Assembly (NCBI GenBank): GCA_964036155.1
Contig: OZ038422.1
Span: 58,613,201 to 58,677,200, forward strand
Direction of reading: 5' to 3'
Source: Diploscapter coronatus
Lineage: Eukaryota > Nematoda > Chromadorea > Rhabditida > Rhabditidae
DNA length: 64,000 bases
The notes beneath the pieces are model-generated. The model ran no database searches. It worked only from the letters and a program-made list of their open reading frames with translations, and was not told the origin of the DNA. Below are positions 61,780-64,000 of the stretch, piece by piece. A program made the position numbers and the translations under genes. Each line of letters opens with the position of its first letter. Position 1 is the first letter of the stretch.

Positions 61780-64000
61780 TTACGGCAGAGTAGTATTAGT
61801 TTGAGCAGATGGCTGATCAGCAAAAGAAGTTCCATTCGGAGAGACAGGTGCGTTCATCTGAAACAATTTTTTGATAGGCTTTACTATAGAAAAATCCGTA
61901 CTTCACTTGTCGATGGTGCAGGAATGTGCGAATTTGTCGTTTCGATAGGAGCAGTTATCGGTTGTTTGGTCAGATCTTGAGCAGGAGTTCCATTGGAAGC
62001 CGTCGAAGTATCGGAGTAATTGATAGATATCGAATACGTGCAAGCCAGATCGATAAGCATCTTATTATACGGCTTCTTCACGCTGACCCAATCTTCAAAA
62101 TATGAGTTGAAGACTTTGACGAAGTTGATCGTTCCAGTGCTCGCCATCTGATTGAATTTGGCAAATGCAGCATCGATGAGAAGTTGAACGCTCGATCCGA
62201 CAGCCAGATTGAATTGAAGTCCATAATGAGATGCCCCATTCACAATAACATCGACAGTAACGTCGTTTGATTTCTCCTGAAATGTTTGATTTTCTGAAAG
62301 TTAATAACAAGTTTTCGATTTAAAAAAATGTATTACATTTTGTTCGCATATTTAGAAATATTTTCTTCACAGAAGCTGACAAGAGAAACGATTTTGGGAA
62401 ATTTTAGTGCATGAACCTACCTCGTTCTTGAATATGAATTCGTATTTTTGTTTGTCCAAGACGGTAAGAGAATCGTAAGATTGAGTGATTTCGTTGTACT
62501 GCTTCGTTCCGGCATCCCACAGTTTCACCATTTGCAGCTTCAGCTTTTCGCTCGTCCATTGATCTTGTGCCTGGGCCTCAGAGATCAGCGACATCAAATT
62601 GGCGCCGTTGGCAACATCGAAAATGCAGGAGTACTCCTCCGACGAACCCTCGATCAGGAAATTGACGAGAACTTTCACGTTAATTACCTAAAGTCACATA
62701 ATAGCATTTTTAAGAGTGAATGTCAGGGCCATTCAAAGTTACGGAACAGGGGTTCACCGAATTGGCTGATTTTCACATATCTTAGTTTTTCACGCTGATT
62801 CTCATGGTGTTATCTGTTTTTTCACAAAAATGCAAGTGGGCGGATCGGGTTTTAACTGTCAGATTCGTAATCAGCGTAATCGAAACCTCCAGGGACAAAA
62901 AATTAGCTTGAAATTTGAGGGTCGACTTCTTGGGTACCACCCCATACTCGATTTTTACGAAGAACATGTCATATAGAACTGTGCTTTGATGAAAAAAACA
63001 AAACATTTATATCATCAAACTACGAAGTCTTATCTTTTTTTGTAATGAATCAAAATACCTGGCGATTTATATCATTATATCCGAATTGATGCGTTCCGTA
63101 AGTATATCCAACCCCGGAAAGGGACATCGGTTCCAATTGACTTTTCGTTTCGTTCCCTTGAAGAGAATTTTGATCCGTTGGAGCATCGTTGTTCAGTAGC
63201 GTAAACTAAAAATGCATTTTTATTTGCATCGATTCACCGCATATAGCTAAGTTGAAAATAGTCAATTTTATCTTTGGTATCTAAATTTTTGCAACAGGCC
63301 TTATGCCGAATTATAATAGTATGAAACTCGCATATGCCAAATATGCAAAGGTTCATCGTTTTTACACTAATTTTGACGATGATTGTGCATACAAATAATG
63401 AACTATATATATATATATATATATATGTACTATGCGCTTTTTTTTTTTAGATTATTTGACTTTTTCTCTCGTCACCAGGACTCACCTCTGTAAGGTGAGA
63501 TACAGCTTCCCATTTATTTAGAGCCGGATCGTATTCTTCGATCGCTGTGCATAATCCAAGATACTCGTCTGATCTACGATTATAAATTTTAAAATCATTT
63601 TTGTGCATATTTTGCTCACCTCCCTCCGATTGCATATAATTTCCCGTTAGCGACAATGAGCGAATGAAGATATCTTGTGTGATTCATATCAGCGATTTGA
63701 GAAATTCGACTGTCAACTGGAGCTGAGGGGTCGAAACACAGACAGGATTTGAATACATTAGGATAACTAAATATATAATGGTAAGTTATTTATCGTACAA
63801 AATTAACGACCTCCTTCCTCCAGTTATGTAAATTTTTCCATTTAACGATGCAACTCCGAAATCCTCTCGTATTTCTGGAATCTCTCCGACCTCTTCCCAT
63901 TCATTGTCTGATAACAGAAATATCTTTTTATTTCCGTGGACATCAATAACTGAATATCCATAATTACAATAATGAATATGCTATATTGTAACCATATAAA
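61780..64000 (-). CDS. Kelch-repeat protein with unusual C-terminal tandem domain (5' end outside window)
   Basis: The rightmost exons are kelch blades: EWEEVGEIPEIREDFGVASL, then NGKIYITGGRR (about 63808-63909), SRISQIADMNHTRYLHSLVA (about 63620-63722), and CTAIEEYDPALNKWEAVSHL (63487 to about 63573). The next in-phase exons leave the kelch pattern: FTLLNNDAPTDQNSLQGNET (about 63059-63208), then INVKVLVNFLIEGSSEEYSC and following (about 62421-62685), then NDVTVDVIVNGASHYGLQFN and following (about 61913-62279), then a Thr/Pro-rich end NAPVSPNGTSFAD..TTLP before TAA at 61780. The last two exons share a beta-rich plan (V-V-V..G..F/L..G-S/A--SLI--A) and look like a duplicated domain. Because the joins are phase 0 and 1, two adjacent genes cannot be ruled out. 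Kelch propellers often bind substrates for Cul3 ligases, but no BTB domain is visible in the window. Confidence 0.7.
63404..63426. repeat. AT dinucleotide microsatellite
   Basis: (TA)n run in an intron of the kelch-type gene. Confidence 0.9.

Noticed and set aside
1..64000. CRISPR arrays, tRNA or rRNA genes, prokaryotic operon signals
   Set aside because: No regularly spaced repeats, no tRNA A/B box pairs and no rRNA-like blocks were seen; the genome is clearly a spliced metazoan one.

Overview
The window looks like nuclear DNA of a nematode, most likely a chromadorean. Four things support this: short introns with a strong TTTCAG acceptor; acceptor sites a few bases ahead of many start codons, as expected for spliced-leader trans-splicing; a 22-nt stretch matching nematode SL1 at 21 positions; and a flp-16-like RFamide precursor. 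All products and exon limits below were read by eye from translated exons, splice sites and reading phase. No database search was made.

Layout. 1-6616 (-) is a class C GPCR that runs off the left edge. 7506-9602 (-) is an EF-hand rhomboid protease. 12396-23514 (-) is a tight cluster in the order mitochondrial malate dehydrogenase, mitoribosomal protein mS31, DDX55/Spb4-type helicase, CINP. Its gaps are about 270-400 nt, each with a poly(A) signal about 110-120 nt ahead of the next acceptor, so it is probably an operon. 23515-28450 is rich in repeats: two foldback elements, dispersed repeats and pieces of an unrecognised gene. 28451-31155 (+) encodes a small membrane-anchored ZP-domain protein. 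31479-37753 (-) is SMARCAL1, and 38740-39433 (-) an 80-residue unknown protein. 41733-43407 (-) is the RFamide gene. 43408-55594 is a 12-kb gene-poor stretch. 55595-56215 (-) is a 75-residue membrane/coiled-coil protein, and 56611-56724 an SL1-like locus. 58219-61155 (-) is an ATF4-like bZIP gene with a mariner element inserted in its first 5' splice site. 61780-64000 (-) is a kelch gene that leaves the right edge.

The probable operon joins housekeeping functions: TCA cycle, mitochondrial translation, 60S ribosome assembly and replication/CDK biology. The most unusual points are the SL1-like sequence next to a long hairpin, the mariner inside a splice donor, the bZIP protein with two basic/zipper regions, the ZP-C-only protein, and a divergent mGluR-like receptor that seems to lack the amino-acid-binding signature.
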